Positions 1-12,470 of a stretch of 33,394 bases of DNA are shown here, piece by piece. Each line of letters starts with the position of its first letter. Position 1 is the stretch's first letter. Under the pieces are notes generated by a model. The model did not search any database. It saw only the letters and a program-made list of their open reading frames with translations, and was not told the DNA's origin. This DNA comes from JADJWR01 sp964509545 (lineage in GTDB: Bacteria; Pseudomonadota; Gammaproteobacteria; Burkholderiales; Burkholderiaceae_F), in assembly GCA_964509545.1 (NCBI GenBank), contig CAZDXQ010000044.1, forward strand, positions 1 to 33,394. The letters run 5' to 3'. Made by a program: the position numbers and the translations under genes.

Positions 1-176
1 TAACCCCTTGAAACCGAAGCAATTCGCAAAACAAACTGTCGAAAATGAGTCTGAGCTGCCAAGTACCCGCTGTGGGTCGAGAGCGGCGCCCGACGGCCGT
101 TGTCGCCGACGCCAGGCCGCGCTCGGCAACCGACGGCTCGGGGACGACACCGTTTCGGACGGCGCCGCGTCAACGC
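1..176. other. No gene seen, clpB 3' flank
   Basis: This stretch lies downstream of the clpB stop codon and reaches the window edge. The first 50 bases or so are richer in A and T than the rest. I see no convincing coding frame with a ribosome binding site and no clear terminator hairpin with a T tract. The short open frames here look like chance frames in G+C-rich DNA. Confidence 0.5.
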
Positions 177-2762
<2,586 letters not shown>

Positions 2763-2800
2763 TTTTCTTCCGGCGGGAGGTTGTAACGGAACTTGTCCGT

Positions 2801-2829
2801 ACGTGAGGCTGCAGGCGGCCGATTTCAAC
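2801..2829 (-). promoter_or_regulatory. Candidate sigma-32 promoter of clpB
   Basis: On the minus strand GTTGAAA (2829-2823) is followed after 14 nt by CCTCACGT (2808-2801). The known sigma-32 consensus is CTTGAAA, 13-15 nt, CCCCATnT, so the -35 is one base off and the -10 keeps CC, CA and the final T. The element ends about 40 nt before the clpB start codon. Heat-shock control of clpB is established in proteobacteria; this particular site is inferred from sequence match. Confidence 0.5.
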
Positions 2830-2887
2830 GCCTCGATAGAATGCCGTCATCGCCCGGGCCGCCCCGCCCGCCCACCGCCATTCCTTA

Positions 2888-4642
2888 GTGCTGCGCATCC
2901 TGCTCTTCGTCGCGCTTGCGGCCCTGGGTTCCGCCTTCGCGGCCGAGCGCCCGCTGGCGCGTATCGCCGCGGGCCCGGCGCCACCGTCCGAGACCGCGGA
3001 ACTGCTCGACCGCGTGCTGCGCGAGACAGTCTCGGCCGAGTCGATCGACCGCGAGGACGAGGAGCGCCAGTTGCGCCAGCTGCGCAGCGACGTGCTCGAT
3101 GCGCTGGCGACCGAAGCGTACTTCGGCCCGACCATCACCATCGTTGCCGATTCATCCGGCGAAGCGCGCTACCTGATGAACATCGACCTCGGAACGCGCA
3201 CGCGGGTCACCGAGGTCGTGATCGAGTTCAGCGGCGAACTAGCCGGGCAGCCGCAGCGCGTGGAGCAGCTGCGCGCCGGCTGGGGACTGCCCATCGGCGA
3301 ACCGTTCCGCGACGCGCGCTGGTCGTCGGCGAAGACACGCCTGCTCAATCGGATCCGCAGCCGCGATTTCGCCGCCGCCCGGCTGGCCGACTCGGTGGCG
3401 CTGGTCAACGCGACCGAGGCCACGGCCCGCCTGCGCGTCGAGATCGACTCCGGCCCCGCGTATACGGTGGGCCCGGTCGAGGTGCGCGGGCTGACGCGCT
3501 ATGACGCCAATCTGGTGCAGCGCTACAACCCGTTCACGGTCGGCGAACCGTACGATGCCGACAAGCTGCTCGAGTTCCAGCGCCGGCTGCAGCGCTCGCC
3601 GTACTTCAGCACGGTGATCGTCGATGTCGACCCGGCGCGCGAGGTCGAGCGCCAGCTGCCGATCCTGGTCGAGCTGAAGGAGGCGCAGACCAAGCGCGTG
3701 TCCTTCGGCCTCGGCTACTCGACCGACCTCGGCGTGCGCGGCGAGGTCTCGTACCGGCAGTCGCTGCTGTTCGGTCATCCGTACACGCTTCACTCGGGCA
3801 TCGGCCTGGACACCCGGCGCGGCGTCGGCTTCGCCGACATCTACCTGCCACCGAAGCCCGACGGCGAGCAGGACAGCCTCGGCGGGCTGTACGAGCACAC
3901 CGACATCGAAGGCGTGACCACGCGGCGCTGGGCGGTCGGCGTGCAGCGGACGCAGACGCGCGAATCCGGATCGGTCACCTACGACACCCGGCTGGCGCTG
4001 AACTTCCAGCACGAGACGCGCAGCGTCGCCGGAGCGCCCGAGGAGGACACGACCAACGACGTCGTCTCGGCGACCTATGCCTGGACGCGGCGCGCCGTCG
4101 ATTCGCTGACGATGCCGACGCGCGGCTCGCTGCTGACGCTCGCCGGCACGGTCGGCGTCGGCCGCAGCGCGCTGACCAAGCTGCTCAACCAGAGCTTCGT
4201 GCGCGGCTACGGCCGTTATGTGTACTACTGGCCGCTGTCGCCGCGCGACCAGGTCATCCTGCGCGCCGAGGCCGGCCATGTCGTCGTCGACGATCCGCGC
4301 GTGGTACCGAACGAGTTCCTGTTCCGCACCGGCGGCGTCGGCACCGTTCGCGGCTATGCCTTCCAGAGCCTCGGCCGCAAGCTCGGCACCGCCACCACCG
4401 GCAGCACGACGCTGGAAGTCGCATCGGCCGAGTACGTGCGCTGGTTCGGCACCGACTGGGGCGGTGCCGTCTTCTACGACATCGGCGACGCCAGCGACGA
4501 CATCGGCAGCATCAGCCTGGCGCAGGGCTACGGCGTGGGCGCACGTTGGCGCACGCTGGCCGGTCCACTGGCGCTCGATCTGGCCTGGGGCGAACGCACA
4601 CGCAAGCTGCGCCTGCACTTCTCGATCGCCATCGCCTTCTGA
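2888..4642 (+). CDS. tamA: Translocation and assembly module protein TamA (Omp85 family)
   Basis: TamA is an outer-membrane Omp85 protein that works with the inner-membrane protein TamB in inserting some outer-membrane proteins and in lipid transport between membranes. The 584 aa protein has a signal peptide (MLRILLFVALAALGSAFAA, cut near residue 19), a periplasmic part with POTRA-like repeats (about 25-265) and a C-terminal 16-strand barrel region (about 270-584) ending in an aromatic-rich strand (LRLHFSIAIAF). The start is GTG; the nearby ATG at 2841 is out of frame, and the ribosome binding site is weak. The tamB ATG begins 2 nt after the stop, as expected for a tamA-tamB operon. The 125 bp to clpB holds both divergent promoters. 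Confidence 0.92.
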   Translation: MLRILLFVALAALGSAFAAERPLARIAAGPAPPSETAELLDRVLRETVSAESIDREDEERQLRQLRSDVLDALATEAYFGPTITIVADSSGEARYLMNIDLGTRTRVTEVVIEFSGELAGQPQRVEQLRAGWGLPIGEPFRDARWSSAKTRLLNRIRSRDFAAARLADSVALVNATEATARLRVEIDSGPAYTVGPVEVRGLTRYDANLVQRYNPFTVGEPYDADKLLEFQRRLQRSPYFSTVIVDVDPAREVERQLPILVELKEAQTKRVSFGLGYSTDLGVRGEVSYRQSLLFGHPYTLHSGIGLDTRRGVGFADIYLPPKPDGEQDSLGGLYEHTDIEGVTTRRWAVGVQRTQTRESGSVTYDTRLALNFQHETRSVAGAPEEDTTNDVVSATYAWTRRAVDSLTMPTRGSLLTLAGTVGVGRSALTKLLNQSFVRGYGRYVYYWPLSPRDQVILRAEAGHVVVDDPRVVPNEFLFRTGGVGTVRGYAFQSLGRKLGTATTGSTTLEVASAEYVRWFGTDWGGAVFYDIGDASDDIGSISLAQGYGVGARWRTLAGPLALDLAWGERTRKLRLHFSIAIAF

Positions 4643-4644
4643 CC

Positions 4645-7600
4645 ATGGCCTCGCCTGCGCCGCCTCCTGCCCCTGCGCCTGCGGCCGCCCCTGCGCCGGC
4701 ACCGCGGAGGTCGCCGCGGCGGCTGCTCGTGCGATCTCTGGCGACGATGCTCGTCAGCCTGGTACTGGTCGCCGCGGCGCTTGGTGCCGCCGTCGCCTGG
4801 CTGGTGGCAACGACGAGCGGCATGAACACGCTGATCGCGATGGCCAACCGCTTTGCACCGGTCAGGATCGAGGCGCAAGGCAGTTTCGGTGCGCTGACGC
4901 GCGAGTTCGGCTTCAGCGAACTGCGCGTCACCGCCGGCCGAACGACGGTGGAAGCGACCGCCGTGCGTGCCCGCCTGCGTCACTGGCGAGCGCAACCGCT
5001 GCGGTTCGATTTCGACGACCTGGCAGGGCGCACGCTGCGCGTGGCGGTGCGCCCTGACCCCGACGCGCCGCCGACGCCGGCGCAAAACATCGGCATCCCG
5101 CTGCGGCTTTCGGCCGAACGGCTGGTCGTCGGCGAACTGACCATCGCCGTCGGTACGACCCAGTTCAGCCTGCAGTCGATCGCCGCCAGGGCCATTGCCG
5201 GGCCGGACGGCTACAAGGTTGAGCAGGGAAAGGTCGCTTACGGTCCGCAGCAGGCCACCGTCGATGCCGAACTCGGCAGCGCGCGGCCCTTTCCGCTGCA
5301 GGCCAACGGGCATCTCGCGGCGCGTCTGCAGGACAAGGCGGTCGACGCGACGGTGCAGGTGCGCGGCTCGCTGGTCGCCCTGACCATCGACGGCGAACTG
5401 ACCGGCGCGGCGCGGGGGCGGCTGTTGGCGGCGATCGGCAGCTTCGATCGGCCCGCGGTCAAGTCGCTGGCGCTCGACCTCACCGGCGTCGATCCCCGGT
5501 TGTGGCATCCGAAGGCGCCGATCGCCGATCTCGCGGTGAAGGCGCAGCTTGCACCGAACGAGGCGATGGACCGCATCGCCGGCATCGTCTCGGCCAGCAA
5601 CAGCGCGCCCGGTCTGCTCGACGCCGAGCGCATTCCGGTGCGCAGCGCCACGGCACGCGTCGAGATCGACGCAAACCAGCTGAAGGTCGAGCGCATCGCC
5701 GCGCAGCTGGTGCAGGGTTCGGCCAGCGGCGAGTTCTCGCTCGCCTTTGCCGACGGCCGCTGGCAGACGCGGGCACAGCTCGCCGACGTCGATCCGGCGC
5801 GGCTGCACGGGGCGCTGCAGCCGCTGCGCGTCGATGGCCGAGTGCAGGCGCAGCACGCTGCGGGCGCAACTGCCGTGAACGCCGATCTCGAACATCGCGG
5901 CTCGCCTGCGGCGAACCTCAAGCTCGATGCGCAGATCACACCGGCCGTAGCGACGATCAACAACGCCCGGCTGGCGCTCGGCGAGGGCTTCGCCAGCGTC
6001 GCCGGGAGCATCGAACTGACCGGACAGAACCGCGCCAACCTGCACGGCGAACTGCAGCGTTTCGAACCCGGCCGACTGGTCAAGGGCGTCGACGCATACC
6101 TGACGGGCAGCTTCCTCGTCGACGGCGCGCTGCAGCCGAAACCTTCCGGCCGCGTCCGCTTCGAACTTGCCGACAGCCGCGCCTGGGGCCGGCCGCTCGC
6201 CGGACACGGACGCGTCGATATCGACGCCGCACAGCAGGTCGATGTCGACGTCGAACTGACCGTGCGCTCGGCCACGCTGGCGGCCAAGGGCGGGCTCGGC
6301 GGTGCGGAGCGCCAGCTCGCGCTGACGCTCGATGCGCCGGTGCTGGCCGAGCTTCTGCCCGCGACGAAGCCACCGGTCGCCGGCGCGCTCAAGCTGTCGG
6401 CGACCGCACGTGGCGCATGGGCTGCCCCGGCGATCGAAGCGCAGCTGCAGGCGTCCGGCCTGCGTCACGGCGACCATACGCTGCAGAGCCTCCAGGTCGA
6501 GGCCCGCTACGGCGGCGGCGACGACGGCGTGCTGCACCTGGCCGGCGGCCTGAGCCGCTACGCGTTTGCACCGCAGCCCAGTGCGTCGATGCGCGCCGCC
6601 ACGCTCGCCGTCGACGGCCGGCTGTCTAGCCACGCCATTCGCCTCGATGGCATGAGCGATAAAGGCCACGGCATGCGGCTTTACGCCGACGGCGGCTGGA
6701 AGGATCAAACGTGGCGCGGCCGGCTGCGCGAAGCCATGCTCGGACCGCCGTTCGAACTTCGCCTGCTGGCGCCGGCCGAACTGCAGATCAGCGCCGCCGG
6801 CGCGCGCTTCGGCCCGGCGCAACTCGCCCTGCAGCATGTGCGGCTCGATGGCGTGCGCTTCGCCAGCGACGCGATGGCGATGACGACGCAGGGCAGTTTC
6901 AGCGGCCTGCAGCCGACGCTGCTCGTGTCGCCGGTGGAAGGCGCGATGGCCCCGGTGCTGGCGCCGTCCATTGAAAGGGCGCCGCTGGAATTCCGCGGCG
7001 AATGGGATCTGCGACTGGCCGGCAACAGCGCCGACGGCCGCGTCGTCGTCGAGCGAAGCGGCGGCGATCTGTACGCCGGCCGGGGCCCGGAGTCGGCGCT
7101 GCGCCTCGTCGATGCGCGCCTGGAAGCGACGCTGCGCGCCAACCGTCTCGAGGCGATCACCCGCATCGAAAGCGAACGCAGCGGCGGCGTCGGCGCGCAC
7201 CTGGAAGCGTGGGTCGAAAACTCCGCCGACGCCGGCTGGCGGCTGGCGCCGGCGCGGCCGTGGCTGATCAGCGGCGCGCTCGACTTGCCGACGATGGGCT
7301 GGATCAACGCCCTGTTGTCCGACCACCTGCGCGCCAGCGTGCGCCTGGGCGGCAAATTGACCGGGAGCGTGCGCGTCGAAGGCACGCCCGGCAACCCGAC
7401 GGCAAGCGGGCGGTTGGCCGGAAGCGAACTGCGCGTCGCCTGGGTCGAACAGGGGGTGCGGCTGGAAAACGGCCGTCTGGCGGCGCACCTGAAGGACGAC
7501 CTGCTCGTGCTCGATGAGCTGCGCTTCACCGGACCGCCACGCGTGCGCCCCGACGATCGCCGCGCCGCCCTCGCCTTCAAGGCCGACCAGGAGGGTTCGG

Positions 7601-8646
7601 TCAACGCCAACGGGCAGCTGCGGCTGCGCGACTTCAGTGGCGTCATCCAGGTCGCCGCCAGCAACCTGCCGCTGCTGCAGCGGCCGGATCGCTGGGTGAT
7701 CGCTTCCGGCGGCGGCAACATCGAGACCTCGGCCAAGCACGTGCAGTTAAACGGCGCCGTCGCGGCGCAGGCGGGCTTCGTCGATGTCTCGCGCTCGGAG
7801 CTGCCGTCACCGTCATCGGACGTGGTCGTGGTGCGCACAGAGGAGGCGGTGCAGTCGCGCGCCCGGCGGGTGACGGTCGGCTTCGATCTCGGCATCGATC
7901 TCGGTCCGGCGTTCTACCTGCGCGGCAACGGCGTCGATACGCGCGTCGAAGGCGCGCTGCGGCTGCGCAGCGCCGGCCGCGGCGCAGTCACGGCAGTGGG
8001 CACGATCGAAGCCGTCGACGGCGTCTACGAGGGCTTCGGACAGAAGTTGAGGATCGCCCGCGGCCGCCTGAACTTCCAGGGCGCGCCGGAGAATCCCGGG
8101 CTCGACATCCTGGCGCTGCGTATCGGCCTGCCGGTCGAAGTCGGCGTGACGATCACGCGCACCGCCGCAGCGCCGCTGATTCGCCTGCACAGCGATCCGC
8201 CGATGGCCGATGTCGAGGCGTTGTCGTGGCTTGTGCTCGGCCGCCCCGCCGACCAATCGCGCGGCGACAACATCGCGCTGGTGCAGGCGGCCGCGAGCCT
8301 GCTCGGCGGCACCGGCGAAGGCTATCCGACGCGCGTCGTGCGGGCGCTCGGCTTCGACGAAATCACGGTGCGCAGCGGCCAGCTTGGTCTCGCCTCGCTG
8401 CTGCCGTCGCGCGGCGTGGCCGGCGCGCTGCGCAGCGACGAGGCGTCGACGGCGACGGTCGCCGGCGAGATCGTGACCATCGGCAAGCGTCTCGGCGAGG
8501 CGCTGACCGTCAGCTACGAACAGGCCATTTCCGGCGCCAGCCGGATCGTTCAGCTCAACTACCAGCTGTCGAGCCGGCTGTCGCTGGTGGCGCGCGCCGG
8601 CACAAGCAATGCGCTCGATCTCGTCTACACGATTGCCTTCGACTGA
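4645..8646 (+). CDS. tamB: Translocation and assembly module protein TamB
   Basis: TamB is a long periplasm-spanning beta-taco protein anchored in the inner membrane; it partners with TamA and belongs to the AsmA-like lipid-bridge superfamily. The protein has 1333 aa (E. coli 1259). It begins with a Pro/Ala-rich cytoplasmic stretch (1-20), then Arg-rich residues and one membrane helix (about 27-52). A very long repetitive beta-rich region follows, and the C-terminal DUF490/TamB domain ends SLVARAGTSNALDLVYTIAF plus Asp. The frame is open 33 codons upstream of the chosen ATG, but that part lies inside tamA; the ATG 2 nt after the tamA stop followed by the membrane anchor is the better start. 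Confidence 0.93.
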   Translation: MASPAPPPAPAPAAAPAPAPRRSPRRLLVRSLATMLVSLVLVAAALGAAVAWLVATTSGMNTLIAMANRFAPVRIEAQGSFGALTREFGFSELRVTAGRTTVEATAVRARLRHWRAQPLRFDFDDLAGRTLRVAVRPDPDAPPTPAQNIGIPLRLSAERLVVGELTIAVGTTQFSLQSIAARAIAGPDGYKVEQGKVAYGPQQATVDAELGSARPFPLQANGHLAARLQDKAVDATVQVRGSLVALTIDGELTGAARGRLLAAIGSFDRPAVKSLALDLTGVDPRLWHPKAPIADLAVKAQLAPNEAMDRIAGIVSASNSAPGLLDAERIPVRSATARVEIDANQLKVERIAAQLVQGSASGEFSLAFADGRWQTRAQLADVDPARLHGALQPLRVDGRVQAQHAAGATAVNADLEHRGSPAANLKLDAQITPAVATINNARLALGEGFASVAGSIELTGQNRANLHGELQRFEPGRLVKGVDAYLTGSFLVDGALQPKPSGRVRFELADSRAWGRPLAGHGRVDIDAAQQVDVDVELTVRSATLAAKGGLGGAERQLALTLDAPVLAELLPATKPPVAGALKLSATARGAWAAPAIEAQLQASGLRHGDHTLQSLQVEARYGGGDDGVLHLAGGLSRYAFAPQPSASMRAATLAVDGRLSSHAIRLDGMSDKGHGMRLYADGGWKDQTWRGRLREAMLGPPFELRLLAPAELQISAAGARFGPAQLALQHVRLDGVRFASDAMAMTTQGSFSGLQPTLLVSPVEGAMAPVLAPSIERAPLEFRGEWDLRLAGNSADGRVVVERSGGDLYAGRGPESALRLVDARLEATLRANRLEAITRIESERSGGVGAHLEAWVENSADAGWRLAPARPWLISGALDLPTMGWINALLSDHLRASVRLGGKLTGSVRVEGTPGNPTASGRLAGSELRVAWVEQGVRLENGRLAAHLKDDLLVLDELRFTGPPRVRPDDRRAALAFKADQEGSVNANGQLRLRDFSGVIQVAASNLPLLQRPDRWVIASGGGNIETSAKHVQLNGAVAAQAGFVDVSRSELPSPSSDVVVVRTEEAVQSRARRVTVGFDLGIDLGPAFYLRGNGVDTRVEGALRLRSAGRGAVTAVGTIEAVDGVYEGFGQKLRIARGRLNFQGAPENPGLDILALRIGLPVEVGVTITRTAAAPLIRLHSDPPMADVEALSWLVLGRPADQSRGDNIALVQAAASLLGGTGEGYPTRVVRALGFDEITVRSGQLGLASLLPSRGVAGALRSDEASTATVAGEIVTIGKRLGEALTVSYEQAISGASRIVQLNYQLSSRLSLVARAGTSNALDLVYTIAFD

Positions 8647-8659
8647 CGTCGGATCGAAC

Positions 8660-9289
8660 ATGCGGCGGCGGCTGCTCGCGGCGCTCGCTGCGGCAGCGCT
8701 CGCCGCCTGCGGCCGCAGGCCGCCGCGCCATGCGACCGTGGCCGCCGGCGCTACCGTGCTGGCGCTCGGCGATTCGCTGACCTTCGGCACCGGCGCGGCC
8801 GCCGAGTCGAGCTACCCGGCGCATCTGGCGCGTCTGTCCGGCTGGAACGTGGTCAACGCTGGCGTGCCCGGCAACAGTAGCGCGCAGGCGCGCGGGCGCT
8901 TGCCGCAACTGCTGGCCGAGCACGCACCGGCACTGGTGCTGCTGTCGATCGGCGGCAATGACTTCCTGCGCCAGATGCCCGAGGCCGACACGCGCGCGCA
9001 CATCGCGGCGATGCTCGAGACGATCCGCGCTACCGGCGCGCAGGCGGTGCTGATCGCCGTGCCGAAGCCGGCGGTGATGGCGGCGCTGCTGCGCTCGCTC
9101 GACGACCATCCGCTTTATGGGGATCTCGCCGCCAGCCAGCGCGTGCCGCTGTTCGCCTCAGGCTGGGCAAGCGTGCTGTCGGACCCGGCGCTGAAGTCCG
9201 ACCAGATCCATGCCAACGCGGCCGGTTACGAGCGCTTCGCGCAGGAACTTCACCGCTACCTGCGCGAGGAAGGCATCGCGCCGCGCTGA
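8660..9289 (+). CDS. GDSL-family esterase/lysophospholipase lipoprotein (TesA-like)
   Basis: This is a SGNH/GDSL hydrolase related to E. coli TesA and to arylesterases, acting on ester or thioester bonds in the periplasm or outer membrane; the substrate cannot be read from sequence. The 209 aa protein begins with a lipoprotein signal (lipobox LAAC, Cys17; Gly at +2 suggests outer-membrane sorting), which differs from the free periplasmic E. coli enzyme. Family blocks are clear: GDSL with Ser39 (37-40), the block II Gly in NAGVPGNSS, GGND (98-101), and DQIH with Asp181 and His184 of the catalytic triad. The ATG at 8660 follows GGA and the tamB stop by 13 nt, so it is probably co-transcribed with tamAB. 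The frame opens further up, inside tamB, without a signal sequence. Confidence 0.88.
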   Translation: MRRRLLAALAAAALAACGRRPPRHATVAAGATVLALGDSLTFGTGAAAESSYPAHLARLSGWNVVNAGVPGNSSAQARGRLPQLLAEHAPALVLLSIGGNDFLRQMPEADTRAHIAAMLETIRATGAQAVLIAVPKPAVMAALLRSLDDHPLYGDLAASQRVPLFASGWASVLSDPALKSDQIHANAAGYERFAQELHRYLREEGIAPR

Positions 9290-9308
9290 GGCGCGGCGGC
9301 TGCAGCGC

Positions 9309-12300
9309 TCAGCCAGTGGCCGGCCGCCGTACGCGGAACCACGCCGCGTACAGCGCCGGCAGGAACAGCAGCGTCAGCACGGTGGCCACGATCAGTCCGC
9401 CCATGATCGCCACGGCCATCGGCCCCCAGAAGACGCTGCGCGACAGCGGGATCATCGCCAGCACGGCAGCGGCGGCCGTCAGCAGGATCGGCCGGCAGCG
9501 GCGAACCGCGGCCTCGACGATCGCCGTCCAGGTATCGACGCCGCGCGCTTCGTCGCGCTCGATCTGGTCGACCAGGATCACCGAGTTGCGGATGATCATG
9601 CCGATCAGCGCGATCACGCCGAGCTGGGCGACGAAACCGAACGGCGCGCGGAAGGCGAGCAGCGCGCCCGCCGCGCCGATGAAACCGAGCGGGCCGGTCA
9701 GGAACACGAGCAGGCTGCGCGAGAAGCTCGCCAGCTGCAACATCAGCAGCGTGAAGATGATGAACAGCGCCAGCGGCAGGTTGGCGGCGATCGCCCGGCC
9801 GGCCTTGGCGCTTTCCTCGGCCGCGCCGGCGATCACCAGCCGGTAGCCTGCCGGAAGGGACTCGCGGATCGCCGCCATGGCCGGCGTGTTCCACACCTGG
9901 CCGCTCACTGTCGCCGCCTGGATGCCGTCGCGGATCTCGCTCTGCACCGTGATCGCGTAGTTGCGGCCTTCGCGCCACAGCACCCCAGGCTCCCAGCCGA
10001 ACTCGACCTTCACCAGTTGCGACAGCGGCACGTAGCGGCCGCTCGCGGTGGGCATGTTGGCGTCGGCCAGCCGCGCCATCGTGTCGCGCTCGTCATACGG
10101 CTGGCGCAGCACGATGTCGATCAGCTCGTCACCGTCGCGGTACTTGCCGATCACGGCGCCGGACAGGATCGTCTGCGCGGCGCGAGCGATGGTCTGCGTG
10201 GAGACGCCGAGCGCGCGCGCCTTGTCCTGGTCGAGCAGCAGGCGCAGCCGCTTGACGCTCTCGTTCCAGTTGTCGTTGACGCCGAGCGTGTTCGGGTTGG
10301 CGCGCAGCAGCTCCTTGACGCGATCGGCGGTCGCACGCACGCGAGCCGGGTCCTCGCCTTCGATGCGGAACTGCACCGGGTAGGGAATCGGCGGCCCGTT
10401 GGGCAGCAGCTTGACGCGACCGCGCAGCTCGGGGAAATCCTCGCCGAAGAGTCGCAGCAGCCGCAGGCGCAGCGCGTCGCGATCGGCAAGCTGCGACGTG
10501 GCCACGACGTACTGCGCCAGGTTGCTCTGCTGGAACTGCTGGTCCTGCGGCAGATAGAAGCGGGGGCTGCCGGTGCCGACGTAGCCGGCGTAATACTCGA
10601 CCTCGGGTTGTTTCTGCAGCCACTGCTCGAAGCGCCTGGCCTGGGCCTCGGTGGCGGCGAAGCTCGTGCCCTCGGCCAGCCACAGGTCGACCATCAGTTC
10701 GAGCCGGTTCGAATCCGGGAAAAACTGCTGCTCGATGTAGCGGAAGCCGGCTAGCCCGAGCGCCAGCGCGGCCAGCGTCGCCGCGATCACCGTCTTGCGC
10801 CAGACGAGGCAGGCGTCGACCAGCGCCCGGAAGCGGCGGTAAAACGGCGTGTCGAACAGTTCGTGCGCGGCCTCGCCGGCGCCGATGCGCGGCTTGACGC
10901 GGAGCAGCCAAAGCGACAGCTGCGGCACGAACAGCACCGCGACGAACCACGACACCAGCAGCGACAGCGCCGTGACCTGGAACATCGACAGCGTGTATTC
11001 GCCGGCGGCCGACTTCGCCAGCGCGATCGGCAGGAAGCCGGTGGCGGTGATCAGCGTGCCGGTGAGCATCGGCATCGCGGTGAGCTCGTACATCGCCACC
11101 GCGGCGCGGGTTCGGCTGTAGCCCTCCTCCATCTTCCGCACCACCATCTCGACGGCGATGATCGCGTCGTCCACCAGCAGCCCGAGGGCGACGATCAGCG
11201 CCCCGAGCGAGATCTTGTGCAGGTTGATGCCTGCCAGCTGCATGCCGACGAAAGTCACCGCCAGCACCAGCGGGATCGTCAGCGCGACCACGAGTCCGGG
11301 GCGGATGTCGACGGTCCAGCCGCGTCCCGATTCGCGGCGGTGCAGGCCGAGTGTGAGGAAGGACACCGCCAGCACGACGACGATCGCCTCGACCAGCACG
11401 CGGATGAAGTCGTTGACCGAACGCGCCACCGCGCGCGGCTGGTCGGCCACGCGGATGACCTCGATGCCTACCGGCAGTTCGGCGATCAGCTGCCGCTCGG
11501 CCTGCGCCAGGGCACGTCCGAGGTCGATGATGTCGCCGCCGCGCGCCATCGAGATGCCCAGCCCGATCACTTCGCGCCCGGGCTGGCCGTTGACGCCGGC
11601 ACGCATCTTCTCGCGCGGCGGGTCGATATAGCCGCGGCTCACCGTGGCGATGTCGCCGAGCGTGACGTTGGCGCCTGCCGCGCGCAGCGGCAGCCGGCGC
11701 AGGTCGTCGAGCGAACGCAGCTCGCCGCTCAGGCGGATCTGCACATTGTCGGTGGGCAGCACCAGCACGCCCGCGCCTTCGACCGCGTTCTGTGCGCCGA
11801 TCTGCTCGACCAACTGCGGCACCGAAAGCGCCAGCTGCGCCAGCCGCCGGTGCGGGATCTCGACGGTGACGCGTTCGTCCTGCACGCCGATCAGGTCGAC
11901 CTTGGCCACATGCGGCACCCTGAGCAACTGTTGCCGCACCCAATCGACGTAGTCCTTCAACTCGCGATAGGAAAAACCGTCGGCGGAGAACGCGAGAATC
12001 ACGCCGTAGACGTCGCCGAACTCGTCGTTGAAGAACGGCCCCTGAACCCCCGGCGGCAACGTGCCGCGGATGTCGCCGATCTTCTTGCGCACCTGGTACC
12101 AGATCTGCGCAATCTCCTTCGGCGGCGACGAATCCGCCAGCTGCAGGAAGATCACCGACTCGCCCGGCTTGCTGTAGGAGCGTATCTTGTCCGCGTACGG
12201 CACCTCCTGCAGCTTGCGCTCGATGCGGTCGGCAACCTGTTCGGCCATCTGCTGCGCGGTGGCGCCGGGCCAGTAGGCACGGATCACCATGGCGCGGAAG

Positions 12301-12467
12301 GTGAACGGCGGATCCTCGTCCTGGCCGAGGGCAAAGAACGCGATCGCCCCGCCGATGAGCAGCACCACCATCAGGTAGCGGATCAGCGGCCGGTGATCGA
12401 GCGCCCACGCCGACAGGTTGAAGGCCGAGCGTTCGCTGCGCTCGGGCCCGGGCGCCACGGTGCCCAT
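9309..12467 (-). CDS. RND-family efflux permease
   Basis: This is the inner-membrane, proton-driven pump subunit of a tripartite RND exporter (AcrB/MdtB superfamily, probably the drug-export HAE1 type). It has 1052 aa, the usual length. Visible features are the N-terminal helix before large periplasmic loops, the repeated two-half layout, the TM4 acidic pair in GLLVDDAIIAVE (proton relay), and the TM10 segment IIRNSVILVDQIERDEARG, where Arg replaces the Lys of AcrB, as in several RND subfamilies. It starts 3 nt after the adaptor stop, so the two are one operon. No outer-membrane channel gene follows; a TolC-like partner must be encoded elsewhere. The substrate is unknown. Its stop lies 19 nt from that of the convergent esterase gene. 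Confidence 0.93.
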   Translation of the reverse strand: MGTVAPGPERSERSAFNLSAWALDHRPLIRYLMVVLLIGGAIAFFALGQDEDPPFTFRAMVIRAYWPGATAQQMAEQVADRIERKLQEVPYADKIRSYSKPGESVIFLQLADSSPPKEIAQIWYQVRKKIGDIRGTLPPGVQGPFFNDEFGDVYGVILAFSADGFSYRELKDYVDWVRQQLLRVPHVAKVDLIGVQDERVTVEIPHRRLAQLALSVPQLVEQIGAQNAVEGAGVLVLPTDNVQIRLSGELRSLDDLRRLPLRAAGANVTLGDIATVSRGYIDPPREKMRAGVNGQPGREVIGLGISMARGGDIIDLGRALAQAERQLIAELPVGIEVIRVADQPRAVARSVNDFIRVLVEAIVVVLAVSFLTLGLHRRESGRGWTVDIRPGLVVALTIPLVLAVTFVGMQLAGINLHKISLGALIVALGLLVDDAIIAVEMVVRKMEEGYSRTRAAVAMYELTAMPMLTGTLITATGFLPIALAKSAAGEYTLSMFQVTALSLLVSWFVAVLFVPQLSLWLLRVKPRIGAGEAAHELFDTPFYRRFRALVDACLVWRKTVIAATLAALALGLAGFRYIEQQFFPDSNRLELMVDLWLAEGTSFAATEAQARRFEQWLQKQPEVEYYAGYVGTGSPRFYLPQDQQFQQSNLAQYVVATSQLADRDALRLRLLRLFGEDFPELRGRVKLLPNGPPIPYPVQFRIEGEDPARVRATADRVKELLRANPNTLGVNDNWNESVKRLRLLLDQDKARALGVSTQTIARAAQTILSGAVIGKYRDGDELIDIVLRQPYDERDTMARLADANMPTASGRYVPLSQLVKVEFGWEPGVLWREGRNYAITVQSEIRDGIQAATVSGQVWNTPAMAAIRESLPAGYRLVIAGAAEESAKAGRAIAANLPLALFIIFTLLMLQLASFSRSLLVFLTGPLGFIGAAGALLAFRAPFGFVAQLGVIALIGMIIRNSVILVDQIERDEARGVDTWTAIVEAAVRRCRPILLTAAAAVLAMIPLSRSVFWGPMAVAIMGGLIVATVLTLLFLPALYAAWFRVRRPATG

Positions 12468-12470
12468 CGC

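Noticed and set aside
4645..4710. CCTGCGCC-like repeats at the tamB 5' end as a phase-variable tract
   Set aside because: They encode an Ala/Pro-rich stretch but the units are imperfect and too mixed for slippage.
4528..7740. 1070-codon open frame antisense to tamB
   Set aside because: Arg/Gln/His-rich composition typical of a shadow frame in G+C-rich DNA; tamB on the other strand has clear family features.
9285..9313. GCTGAG/CTCAGC inverted repeat between the convergent esterase and RND stops
   Set aside because: Only 6 bp with a 17-nt loop and no T tract; too weak to call a terminator.
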